Below are positions 13,784 to 20,281 of a DNA stretch of 46,498 nt, piece by piece (the stretch's first letter is position 1; every line of letters starts with the position of its first letter). The stretch comes from a virus. The stretch is taken from positions 1 to 46,498 of IMG/VR virus record IMGVR_UViG_3300010397_000057. One strand, written 5' to 3'. The translations under genes and the position numbers were made by a program. The notes below the pieces were generated by a model. That model had not been told where the DNA came from and did no database searches. It was given only the letters and a program-made list of their open reading frames with translations.

Positions 13784-14236
13784 GGCATCTCCTTGGCGGC
13801 GAGGTCGCGGCCCTCGTCCAGCAGGAACTGCTCGGGGGTGAACACGGCCGACTGGATAGCCCGCGCGGACGGGGCGTACGGCCCCTGGAGGAGTGCGCTG
13901 ACGCCCTCGCGGATCGCGTACAACTCGGCGTAGGCGGACACGAGCTGGGCCTTGTAGCTGTCGATGAGCGCGTTGGTGGTGAACGCCGTGTCGCGATGCA
14001 TCTGCGTGATGATCGCCCCGACGAGCGGGGCTGAACGGCTGGTCGCCGGACGGCTCCGGGTCGGCGGGCGGGATGCGTCCGAACGGCGCCCCGCAGCCGC
14101 ACGTCTCGCCGGGCTCGATGCTGGCGTCGCAGCCCGCCTCGCGGTGGATGTTGATGCTGTGACCGCATCCAGCCGCGCATTGGAAGCCCTTGGGCGCCGG
14201 GAGTTTGTACGCCTTGCTGGGGTCGAAGGCGCTCAC
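13780..14236 (-). pseudogene. Cys-rich protein with a +1 frame break
   Basis: Reads MSAFDPSKAYKLPAPKGFQC, then CGHSINIHREAGC and GETCGCGAPFG in one frame, followed by PLVGAIITQMHRDTAFTTNA, then helical sequence to FLLDEGRDLAAKEMP in the +1 frame. The span is 457 bases, one over a multiple of three. Dropping one C from the CCCC run near 14027-14030 joins both parts (about 151 residues) with GTGA coupling preserved at both ends. Without joining, the second part starts at ATG 14001 and the first part has no stop of its own. Function unknown; zinc-binding N-terminus, helical C-terminus. Confidence 0.6.
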
Positions 14237-14619
14237 CGGGCACCACCCTGCAGCAGCTCCTGCAGCTCGGCGTCAGCGTCGAACTCGACCCGCTCCGAGC
14301 CGAACGGCACGGCCCGGTCGGTCCGGCGGAGGAACGCGTCGAGGTCCCGACGCCGGACCCGCATGACGGCGGTGCCGTCGGGGCTGGTCAGGTTGATCTC
14401 CACGGCGTCGCGGTCGGCTTCGACGCGCACCTCGTGCAGGCCAGGCAGGCGGCGGGCCAGGACGTCCCGGCCCAGCACCCACCGCACCGGCGGGTGGCCC
14501 GGAGCGAGGACGGTCATGGACACGTCGAGCGGCTGCTCGGTGTTGTAGACGAACTCCAGATTGCCGGCGCCGCCGAGGATCTCGTCGGTGAAGGGCACGC
14601 ACCGGGTGATGTAGGCCAT
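14233..14619 (-). CDS. SsgA-like (SALP) sporulation/cell-division regulator
   Basis: 128 residues, near the usual SALP length. LEFVYNTEQPLDVSMTV (21-37) matches the 'lrYd..DPyaV...F' strand, VRWVLGRDVLARRL (45-58) the 'veWvfaRdLL..Gl' helix, VEINLTSPDGTAVMRV the 'v.i.LsSPeG.A.l.....' strands, and LDAFLRRTDRAVPFGSE (92-108) the 'l..FL.rTd..VP.G.E' signature. In the host, SsgA/SsgB control septum placement by recruiting FtsZ during sporulation. A phage copy could alter host septation or development. The start is ATG 14619. Confidence 0.82.
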   Translation of the reverse strand: MAYITRCVPFTDEILGGAGNLEFVYNTEQPLDVSMTVLAPGHPPVRWVLGRDVLARRLPGLHEVRVEADRDAVEINLTSPDGTAVMRVRRRDLDAFLRRTDRAVPFGSERVEFDADAELQELLQGGAR

Positions 14620-14621
14620 GG

Positions 14622-14963
14622 TCAGGACTCCAAAAGCGCGGCGGCAACAGGGCCGGTGACGTACAGCTGGTACTCGTCGGGCGTGAGCACGACCCGGAGG
14701 GCGGCGTCACCGATGAGGAGCGGGTCTTCGGGGCTCCACGGCTGCCTGGTCCAGTCCGGTCCGGTGACCATCAGCCGGCGGCGGTGGGAGAACGGGGTGT
14801 AGGTCTCGCCGCCCTCGGCGGCGGCCGCGAGGTGCTCAGCGAACGCGTCCAGAGCAGCGGCACGGGACCGGAGCGCCCGGGCGTAGGTGCCGCCGTTGTC
14901 GGTTTCGGCGATGAACCACATGGGCGGGTTGTCGACGCCCTTGGTGCGGTCGAGGAAGGTCAC
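14622..14963 (-). CDS. Hypothetical protein, 113 aa
   Basis: VTFLDRTKGVDNPPMWFIAE starts at GTG 14963 (GTGA). Two halves: a helix-rich one (YARALRSRAAALDAFAEHLA), then beta-like sequence with HRRRLMVTGPDWTRQPW and LRVVLTPDEYQLYVTGPV. It ends two bases before the SsgA-like gene, so the two are probably made together. No family recognised. Confidence 0.6.
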   Translation of the reverse strand: MTFLDRTKGVDNPPMWFIAETDNGGTYARALRSRAAALDAFAEHLAAAAEGGETYTPFSHRRRLMVTGPDWTRQPWSPEDPLLIGDAALRVVLTPDEYQLYVTGPVAAALLES

Positions 14964-15565
14964 GACGTCACCGCCGCGATGAGCGCCTCGGCCTTCACGA
15001 TCTCGGCCCGGGCGTCCGCGATGCGCTCGGCGGCGTACTTGCCGCTGCGCGCCGCGACATCCGGCTGCTCGTACAGGGCGATCGTCTCCCGCGACCGGGC
15101 GATCTCGCCGCGGGCGGCCTCTGCGACCGCCTCGGCTGTCGCCCACTCCTCGTCGAGGATCGGTGCGCCGCCGTAGTAGAGCAGCGACGAGACGTAGCCG
15201 TGGACGGTGTTGAGGTGCATGTCCGCACGGCGGTCGTAGAACGCCGCCTTGTAGAAGACGCCGACCCGCTCGCGGCCCCACTCGTCGACGATCGTCGTGT
15301 GCATCGCGTGGTCGGTGCTTTCGCGCCTCCAGCCCTTCGGGAGGGTGGCGGGCCGGAACAGCGGGTCGTGCTGGTGGGGCTCGCCGAACGTGAAGCCCAG
15401 GCGAAGGAACTCGGGGTCGTCGCTGCCCTTCGTCGGCAGGTCGCAGGACTCGAGCACCTGCCGCTGACCTGCGGCCTCCATGCCTTCGATGTAGCCGGAC
15501 GGTCCGTCGGACATGGCGCCGAGGAGGTGGAGCATCGGGTCACGGCCGCTGGTGTTCTCGATCAT
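14960..15565 (-). CDS. Hypothetical protein, 201 aa
   Basis: Starts at ATG 15565, about eight bases after AAGGAG, inside a repeated leader element. The N-terminal half has MLHLLGAMSDGPSGYIEGME and CDLPTKGSDDPEFLRLGF. The middle has DEWGRERVGVFYKAAFYDRR, a strand-turn-strand. The C-terminus is a long helix (AEAVAEAARGEIARSRETIA). Found in actinophage early regions without known role. It shares its leader structure with the next gene upstream. Confidence 0.65.
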   Translation of the reverse strand: MIENTSGRDPMLHLLGAMSDGPSGYIEGMEAAGQRQVLESCDLPTKGSDDPEFLRLGFTFGEPHQHDPLFRPATLPKGWRRESTDHAMHTTIVDEWGRERVGVFYKAAFYDRRADMHLNTVHGYVSSLLYYGGAPILDEEWATAEAVAEAARGEIARSRETIALYEQPDVAARSGKYAAERIADARAEIVKAEALIAAVTS

Positions 15566-15632
15566 TCGGTACGCTCCTTGTGTCGGCGCCTCACTGCTGT
15601 CTGTCCGGGCATGAGTGAGGCGCTGGTCTACG
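15566..15632 (-). promoter_or_regulatory. Leader hairpin element, copy 2
   Basis: A perfect 10-bp inverted repeat, GCGCCTCACT (15586-15595) and AGTGAGGCGC (15614-15623) with an 18-base loop, is followed on the minus strand by AAGGAGCGTACCGA and the ATG. The same plan and much of the same sequence occur before the gene at 16233. Probably a start-associated stem-loop affecting translation or RNA stability. Confidence 0.6.
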
Positions 15633-15639
15633 TCTGGGG

Positions 15640-16233
15640 TCAGAACGGCCCGTCGTCGGACTCGTCGTCTGACGGGTCCACGGCCTGGATGAAGTCCTTG
15701 TCGGTGGGCAGCGCGTGCAGCGGCCAGCTGGCAACGAGGGCCACCGGGTTGTAATCGTCGCGGCGGGAGTCGTCCACGTCCGACCGGTTGGCGAAGCGGC
15801 CCTTCGAGTGCCGGGCGTTCTGGAAGCCCTGGTAGACCTCGAAGGTCTCCGCGTCGAAGTCGACGACGTAGCCCCACTCCGCGAACAATGAGTCGGCCGG
15901 GAAGCCCGAGGCGTCCTCGATCACACCGGCATCGAGCATCGCGGCGGGATTGCCCTGCGTGTGCCGCAGGAGCACGTACCAGTCGTCAACCTGCTGCGTG
16001 CCGACGCCGAGGTGCGCGTAGCTGCGCAGGCGCTCGATGCCCTCCGGCGAGGGCTTGGAGTCCGCCTCAACCACGCGCAGCTCGGCCGCCTGACGGCGCG
16101 CCCCGCCCAGGTGGGCCTTGCGCAGCCACCCCAGCACGTCCGCGCCGAGACCGTCCGGGTACGAGTCGGAGTGGTTGTAGGCGATCTTCTCGGTGCCGTC
16201 GACAACGAAGCCGACGAATCCACGAGTGCTCAT
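15640..16233 (-). CDS. Conserved actinophage protein, 197 aa
   Basis: MSTRGFVGFVVDGTEKIAYN and HSDSYPDGLGADVLGWLR at the N-terminus are characteristic of an uncharacterised family frequent in actinophages ('RG.vGfv.dG.ekiaYNH.DSYP.gLG..vl'). The fold resembles an N-terminal-nucleophile-like beta sheet, but this is only impression. The middle has DWYVLLRHTQGN and WGYVVDFDAETFEVYQGFQ. Start ATG 16233 has GAGGAAG about nine bases upstream, better than the ATG at 16251. Confidence 0.72.
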   Translation of the reverse strand: MSTRGFVGFVVDGTEKIAYNHSDSYPDGLGADVLGWLRKAHLGGARRQAAELRVVEADSKPSPEGIERLRSYAHLGVGTQQVDDWYVLLRHTQGNPAAMLDAGVIEDASGFPADSLFAEWGYVVDFDAETFEVYQGFQNARHSKGRFANRSDVDDSRRDDYNPVALVASWPLHALPTDKDFIQAVDPSDDESDDGPF

Positions 16234-16300
16234 CTGTACGCTTCCTCTCATCGGGCGCTCTCGCTGCTGGCCTAGTCACCGCGCGAGAGCGTCTGTCGTT
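16234..16300 (-). promoter_or_regulatory. Leader hairpin element, copy 1
   Basis: Inverted repeat CGCTCTCGC (16256-16264) and GCGAGAGCG (16283-16291) with an 18-base loop, then GAGGAAGCGTACAG and ATG 16233 on the minus strand. It matches copy 2 in stem size, loop length and the CAGCAG[CT]GAG.GCGCC and AGGA.GCGTAC blocks. A similar arrangement (stem-loop plus ribosome site repeated before several genes) is known as start-associated sequences in cluster K mycobacteriophages. Confidence 0.6.
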
Positions 16301-16351
16301 TGCCTGGGGAAGGCCGGCCCGCGGCGGGGAGGCTGACCGCGGGGCGGGGCT

Positions 16352-16816
16352 CTACGGCTGCGCCTGCTTGCGCGCCTCGACGGCCTGCTCGACCGTGATG
16401 GCGTCGTCGGTCATGTAGAGCAGCAGTTCGGCGGCGAGCTTCCGGTCGGCGTCGAACGCGTCAGCGACGCGCTGGGCGTTCGCGGCGCGAAGCTGCAGCC
16501 AGGCGAGGACGTCGTCGCGGACCGCGTGCCGGGCCTTGACGCGGCGGCCGGCGCCGAGCCGCCACACCGCGTCCATCGCAACGGTTTCGCCGGTGAGCAG
16601 GTCGAGCTGCTGGTTGTCGATCCGGGCGGCCGCCTTGTCATCAGCCCGGGCGGCGAGGGTCTCCGCGAACTCCAGCAGCAGCTCGGCGTTCGTGGTCTCG
16701 TTTGAGAGCTCGGCCACGATCTCGGAGATGACCTCGTCCAGATCGAACTGCTCGCCGGTGTCGGCGATCCGCGCGTACGCCTCGGCGGCGATCTTCTGGT
16801 AGCGCGAGTGCTTCAC
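16352..16816 (-). CDS. Helical early protein, 154 aa
   Basis: VKHSRYQKIAAEAYARIADT from GTG 16816, coupled to the upstream HTH gene. Entirely helical, with EQFDLDEVISEIVAELSNET, LLLEFAETLAARADDKAAAR, then a basic RRVKARHAVRDDVLAWLQLR. It could be a partner of the adjacent HTH protein in DNA binding or replication control. No family recognised. The gene is followed by a leader element. Confidence 0.6.
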   Translation of the reverse strand: MKHSRYQKIAAEAYARIADTGEQFDLDEVISEIVAELSNETTNAELLLEFAETLAARADDKAAARIDNQQLDLLTGETVAMDAVWRLGAGRRVKARHAVRDDVLAWLQLRAANAQRVADAFDADRKLAAELLLYMTDDAITVEQAVEARKQAQP

Positions 16817-17766
16817 GGCAGTTCCTGTCCGGTTTCCTGGAGGTGGTCGGCGAGGGTGTAGATCGTGCGAGCCAGCTCGCGCAGGGACTCGGGCGTGAAG
16901 CACTTCGCGACACCGGGCATGTCGCCGACCTTGTAGGCGCCGGGCAGGTAGACCTGCTCCAGCCAGGCCTCGGGGCCGCGACGGCCGATACCGGTCGTGA
17001 GCGCGGCGATGCCCTCGCAGAACCGCTGCGACGACCGCTCACGCAGCTCTCGGTGAGTTTTGGCCTGCTCGTCCTCGGCGGGCTGGTGAGCGGCCGCAGG
17101 AGTGGACACCCCTGACTCCTCCTGCGGCCGCTCAGCGACCGGCGGGGAGCCATCGCGGGACTCCACCTGCTCGGCCGGTGCGCTGCCCGAGGTCACCCCT
17201 GGCCTCTCGGGCAGCGCGCGGGACGGGACCGGAGCGGGCCGGCCGCCGTCCTTGTTGGTGTGGTCTTCGGTGCGCTGGCCGGCGAGGTGCGCGTCGATGT
17301 CTTCCAGCGCGGCGTGCATGGCGTCGACGGGGTCGGCGTCAGCCGTTTCAAGATCGGTCCCGCGTGCATTTGCACCGGGGGTGGATCTTGCGACGGTCGA
17401 TCGATCCACGCCGACCATCGCCGCGATCTCACGCTGAGAGCGCTGCTGCGCCTTCGGGAGCGCCTTCTGCTCCTCGACGACCTTCTCGATGACGGTCTTG
17501 GCGATCTCGCGGGTGGGGCGCATGCCGAGGCTCGCGCCGAGCGGCGCAACCCGCGCGTCCCACCAGTCGGCGAAGGTTGGGAAGCCGAGCTGGGTCCAGG
17601 CCTGGTTCGTCAGGATCCAGTCGAAGTCATCCTTCGCCTGGGCCATGCTGCGCAGGAAGCTCGCCTCGTGCCGGCGGGCCTGGGCGGCCGGGTCCTGAGC
17701 CGCGAGGCGCTCGGCCGCCGCGGCGCGCAGCACGGCGCCGGAGTAGGTGCTCTTCGGCTTGCTCAC
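16813..17766 (-). CDS. HTH protein, possible ParB-like or replication regulator
   Basis: 317 residues. Residues about 60-125 hold WDARVAPLGASLGMRPTREI and KAQQRSQREIAAMVGVDRST, a helix-turn-helix of the type found in ParB-related and phage regulatory proteins ('SqReIA..vGV..sTV.R'). The middle (130-240) is disordered, rich in Pro/Glu/Ala. The C-terminal 75 residues (RFCEGIAALTTGIGRRGPEA, PESLRELARTIYTLADHL) are helical. It is the second gene of the leftward transcript after the repressor, a place for an early activator or initiator. No ParB nuclease-like motif seen. Confidence 0.6.
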   Translation of the reverse strand: MSKPKSTYSGAVLRAAAAERLAAQDPAAQARRHEASFLRSMAQAKDDFDWILTNQAWTQLGFPTFADWWDARVAPLGASLGMRPTREIAKTVIEKVVEEQKALPKAQQRSQREIAAMVGVDRSTVARSTPGANARGTDLETADADPVDAMHAALEDIDAHLAGQRTEDHTNKDGGRPAPVPSRALPERPGVTSGSAPAEQVESRDGSPPVAERPQEESGVSTPAAAHQPAEDEQAKTHRELRERSSQRFCEGIAALTTGIGRRGPEAWLEQVYLPGAYKVGDMPGVAKCFTPESLRELARTIYTLADHLQETGQELP

Positions 17767-17987
17767 GCCGCCACGTCCTCGCCGACGAGGGAGGTCAAGG
17801 GGATCTCCAGTGCGTCGGCGATGCGCTGCACGTCTTCAAGAAGGAAGGGCGTCACCCCGGTAAGGCGGCGCTGAAGCCACAGGTATTGCTCGTCGATGCT
17901 CGCGGCCAGTGCGGAGGTCTTCATGCCGCGGCGCACCATCTCGATCCGAATCGCCATGACGACCCTCTCGGTCAGGCTCTGTCGCAT
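17763..17987 (-). CDS. XRE-type immunity repressor candidate
   Basis: 74 residues from ATG 17987, chosen because GAGAG lies seven bases upstream; an opening to 18062 exists. HTH residues: AIRIEMVRRGMKTSALAASI, then DEQYLWLQRRLTGVTPFLLE and DVQRIADALEIPLTSLVG. It is divergent from the Cro-like gene at 18090 with about 100 bases of shared control region, the classic genetic switch. A TTGACA box lies at 18018-18023 on its strand; a -10 match is poor, so transcription could be leaderless. It overlaps the HTH gene by four bases. Confidence 0.7.
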   Translation of the reverse strand: MRQSLTERVVMAIRIEMVRRGMKTSALAASIDEQYLWLQRRLTGVTPFLLEDVQRIADALEIPLTSLVGEDVAA

Positions 17988-18017
17988 GGACATACTCTCT
18001 TTCATCTCGTAACAGAT

Positions 18018-18085
18018 GTCAAGCCTGCGAAATACTGCACTGTCCGAAAGGGTGGCGTTCATGGCATGTCGTGATAGAGAATCAC
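18018..18085. promoter_or_regulatory. Switch control region with operator palindrome
   Basis: Between the divergent HTH genes. A perfect palindrome GTGAT-AGAGA-ATCAC (18071-18085) ends four bases before the Cro-like ATG, where a bound repressor would block its expression. TTGACA (reverse strand, 18023-18018) is a good -35 for the leftward gene. The palindrome is seen directly; occupancy by either HTH protein is inferred. Confidence 0.6.
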
Positions 18086-18089
18086 TGGC

Positions 18090-18479
18090 ATGACGACGCC
18101 GACCCGCGAGACGACAGCCCTGAACAAGGCTGTCGCGGCGCAGATCAGGTCACTGCTTGGAATCCGGATGATGCGGCAGGCGCAGCTGGCGGCCCGGATG
18201 GGAGTAACGGAGGTCTGGCTATCTCGCAGATTGCGGGAGGTCCAGGCGATGTCTCTGGATGACGTTGAACGTATCGCTCAAGCCCTGGAGGTTGCACCAG
18301 CCGAACTGATCGCCTCAGCCGTCAGGGGTGCCTGGCAACCTACGCTCCCAAGGGTCGCGCAGGCCGTTCGTCCCCCGGACCGCCGACCAAAGGACAAGCC
18401 CGGATCCGATCGCGCAGGGCACCGTACGCGGCGGAAACGCACCCTCACACCCGAAGAGATGTCACTGATTGCAGTGTGA
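18090..18479 (+). CDS. XRE-type Cro-like or second repressor
   Basis: 129 residues. HTH domain residues 15-75: AAQIRSLLGIRMMRQAQLAA, then MGVTEVWLSRRLREVQAMSL and DVERIAQALEVAPAELIA. It resembles its divergent neighbour in length and spacing of helices, and both have W-L in the recognition helix. The C-terminal 45 residues are basic and disordered (RPPDRRPKDKPGSDRAGHR). Located ten bases before int, likely in one transcript, so this regulator would be made with integrase. Confidence 0.75.
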   Translation: MTTPTRETTALNKAVAAQIRSLLGIRMMRQAQLAARMGVTEVWLSRRLREVQAMSLDDVERIAQALEVAPAELIASAVRGAWQPTLPRVAQAVRPPDRRPKDKPGSDRAGHRTRRKRTLTPEEMSLIAV

Positions 18480-18489
18480 GGATCACCCC

Positions 18490-19317
18490 ATGAATGATTT
18501 GATCGCGCTGCACGTCGCGCATCTCCGGTCGGCGGGCATGTCCCCCCGTACCGTCCAGGCGGCCGGGGAGGTACTCGGCCGATTGCACGACGCGCTCGCC
18601 GCCGGCGTTGAGTCGACCTCCCGTGCCGAGTTGGAGCACTACTTCGGCAACGAGAAGTGGTCGGCCGCGACCCGCGAGTGCTACTTCAACCACGCTCTGC
18701 GCTTCTACCGCTGGGCCACCGATGAGGACGTCGATCTCCTCGACCACAACCCGATGACCCGCATGAAGCGCCCCATAGCCCGCAAGGGCGAGCCGAGACC
18801 GCTCACTGACGAGCAGGTCACGGCCATCCTGACGAAGGCGGTCGACCCGTTCCGGCTGTGCGCGATTATCGCCCTGCACAGCGGCCTGCGGTGCATCGAG
18901 CTCGCCGGGCTGCACAAAGCGGACATCGGGCCTGAGCAGATCTACATCCGCCGCGCGAAGGGAGGCCAGTCCGCGACGGTCCCGTCGCACCCGGAGCTTG
19001 TCGAGCTGGTCCGTGACTTCCCTGACGGACCAGTAGTCGCCGCGGCCGGCGGCCGAGCCGACGCCCGGTGGATCTCGATCCGGTCCGCGGTCTACTTCTC
19101 CAGGTCACTGGGAATGCCGGGGGTGAGCCTGCACCGCTGTCGGCACACATTCGCGACCAGGCTGCGCGACCAGGGCGCCGACGCGTTCGTGATCAAGAAG
19201 GCGATGCGGCACTCCAGCCTCACCAGCACCGAGATCTACGTGGGCGCGTCGGACCAGGAGTGTCGCCAGGCCGTACGGGGCCTGGCGACACTCGTTGTCA
19301 CCCCGGTCGCCTGCTAA
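18490..19317 (+). CDS. int: Tyrosine integrase
   Basis: 275 residues, start ATG 18490 with GAGG eight bases upstream. N-terminal SAM-like core-binding domain residues 1-90. The catalytic domain shows R134 in ALHSGLRCIELAGL, K157 in RRAKGG, H215-x-x-R218 in SLHRCRHTFATR, H241 in AMRHSS and the nucleophile Y250 in STEIYVG. All catalytic residues are present. It lacks a long arm-binding domain, making it a short integrase. It would insert the phage at a host attB and excise it. Transcribed with the Cro-like gene; the terminator follows 22 bases later. Confidence 0.9.
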   Translation: MNDLIALHVAHLRSAGMSPRTVQAAGEVLGRLHDALAAGVESTSRAELEHYFGNEKWSAATRECYFNHALRFYRWATDEDVDLLDHNPMTRMKRPIARKGEPRPLTDEQVTAILTKAVDPFRLCAIIALHSGLRCIELAGLHKADIGPEQIYIRRAKGGQSATVPSHPELVELVRDFPDGPVVAAAGGRADARWISIRSAVYFSRSLGMPGVSLHRCRHTFATRLRDQGADAFVIKKAMRHSSLTSTEIYVGASDQECRQAVRGLATLVVTPVAC

Positions 19318-19398
19318 GACTTCGGAGCACGCACAGTATCGGGCGCCCACTGGCTCTTCGCGAGTGGGCGCCCGAAATTTACAGCAGGCCGGGGTCAT
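19318..19398 (+). terminator. Terminator between convergent genes; possible attP zone
   Basis: A perfect 13-bp inverted repeat, TCGGGCGCCCACT (19339-19351) and AGTGGGCGCCCGA (19363-19375), loop of 11, followed by AATTT on the plus strand. It separates int from the convergent resolvase-like gene and can end transcription from either side. Phage attachment sites often lie next to int; no tRNA-like core is visible here, so attP is not called. Confidence 0.75.
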
Positions 19399-19821
19399 TC
19401 ATTCACGCCGGCGAGGCCTCCGAATCCCGGCTCGACGCAGGTGGTCGAGGACGTCTTCGGTGTTGCCGCCGACCTCAGACGCTATGCGCTGAGCGGACCA
19501 GCCGAGGCGCCGGTAGAGGCTGGCGAGGATGGAGCGCGCGGTCATGTGGCCGCGCTGGTGACGGTGGACGTACTCGACGTGACCGCCGACCGCCTCGATC
19601 TCCCCGGTGAGTTCGCTGTCCCGGGTTCGGTAGGCGGCGACGACGACCTGAGCGTCGCCAGAGGCGATCGAGCGGGCCGCGTCGGCGGCCGTGGCCCCGA
19701 CCCGGAGGTAGCCTCCCAGCTCGTGCCCGTGGTGCTGGATGTACTCGAGGCAGGCCACGTCCTGTTTCGCGACGTCCACGCCTCCGGATTTCTGGATCAT
19801 GATCAGGGCCCGTACGCCCAT
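19399..19821 (-). CDS. Resolvase-like protein, truncated/degenerate
   Basis: 140 residues from ATG 19821 (GGAG nine bases upstream; a further ATG is at 19827). The N-terminal 90 residues follow the resolvase fold pattern: RALIMIQKSGG, VAKQDVACLEYIQHHGHELG, AADAARSIASGDAQVVVAAY. The C-terminus has a Hin-like HTH (LGWSAQRIASEVGGNTEDVL). The usual catalytic S/R context is poorly kept and a large recombinase domain is missing. It may be a regulator derived from a serine recombinase, or a helper of integration. Convergent with int. Confidence 0.5.
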   Translation of the reverse strand: MGVRALIMIQKSGGVDVAKQDVACLEYIQHHGHELGGYLRVGATAADAARSIASGDAQVVVAAYRTRDSELTGEIEAVGGHVEYVHRHQRGHMTARSILASLYRRLGWSAQRIASEVGGNTEDVLDHLRRAGIRRPRRRE

Positions 19822-19840
19822 GAGCATTTCTCCGATCTGG

Positions 19841-19919
19841 ACAGTTAACCGACCCGCAACGTGCGGGTTATCGCACCGTAACTGTCATGTAACCGACTGG
19901 CGATCATCCGGACGGATGA
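19841..19919. repeat. Cluster of inverted repeats between two regulators
   Basis: ACAGTTA (19841-19847) pairs with TAACTGT (19879-19885), enclosing ACCCGCA (19852-19858) and TGCGGGT (19862-19868). Further on, TCATCCG-GA-CGGATGA (19904-19919) is a perfect palindrome. They lie upstream of the resolvase-like gene and just past the end of the GntR-type gene. Either operators for the former or a weak terminator of the latter; there is no T-tract. Confidence 0.45.
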
Positions 19920-19930
19920 CCAGCCCAGCA

Positions 19931-20182
19931 TCAAACGGCCTGTTCGCCTGATTGTGGATGCCCACTCGGTGGATGTTCGGCCACGAACACTGCCTCGCCT
20001 GGCGAGCCGCGCACCCACCCACCCTTCCGCAGCTCACGCATGCCAAGCATGATCGTTGTCCGCTTCCAGCCCTGCGCCTGGTACTCAGTATTCGATGGAA
20101 GGCGTTCGCCGGGTGCCAAGACTCCGGAGCGGATCTGTTCGCGGAGCATCTCCGCAAATGCCTCATATTTGGGCACGGTCAT
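19931..20182 (-). CDS. GntR-family regulator (KorSA-like size)
   Basis: 83 residues from ATG 20182, with GGGAG seven bases upstream. YEAFAEMLREQIRSGVLAPG (5-24) then ERLPSNTEYQAQGWKRTTIM and LGMRELRKGGWVRG give the winged-helix of GntR regulators (helix, 'G.LPS...la..', recognition helix, wing). No effector domain. Stand-alone GntR domains of this type are known as KorSA-style repressors on actinomycete integrative elements. A five-copy operator array sits just upstream, so self-regulation is very likely. Confidence 0.75.
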   Translation of the reverse strand: MTVPKYEAFAEMLREQIRSGVLAPGERLPSNTEYQAQGWKRTTIMLGMRELRKGGWVRGSPGEAVFVAEHPPSGHPQSGEQAV

Positions 20183-20220
20183 ATGGCTACTCCCTGGGTC
20201 GCGCCCCAAGGAGATCACCG

Positions 20221-20281
20221 CCATGCCAACCATGTCAACCAGCCTACCGCCATGCCAACCTGGTTGTCATGGTTGTCATGG
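20221..20281. promoter_or_regulatory. Five-site operator array for the GntR regulator
   Basis: Half-sites CCATG(C/T)CAACC at 20221-20231, 20230-20240 and 20250-20260 point one way; GGTTGTCATGG at 20262-20272 and 20271-20281 point the other way. Adjacent copies overlap by two bases, giving a 9-bp period; the central pair (20250-20272) forms a near-perfect palindrome. On the minus strand the second site contains TTGACA, a -35 box for the regulator gene. Binding by the neighbouring GntR protein is inferred. Confidence 0.7.

Noticed and set aside
19318-19398. attP core next to int
   Set aside because: The strong inverted repeat there is better explained as a terminator; no tRNA-like or repeated core could be identified without a host sequence.
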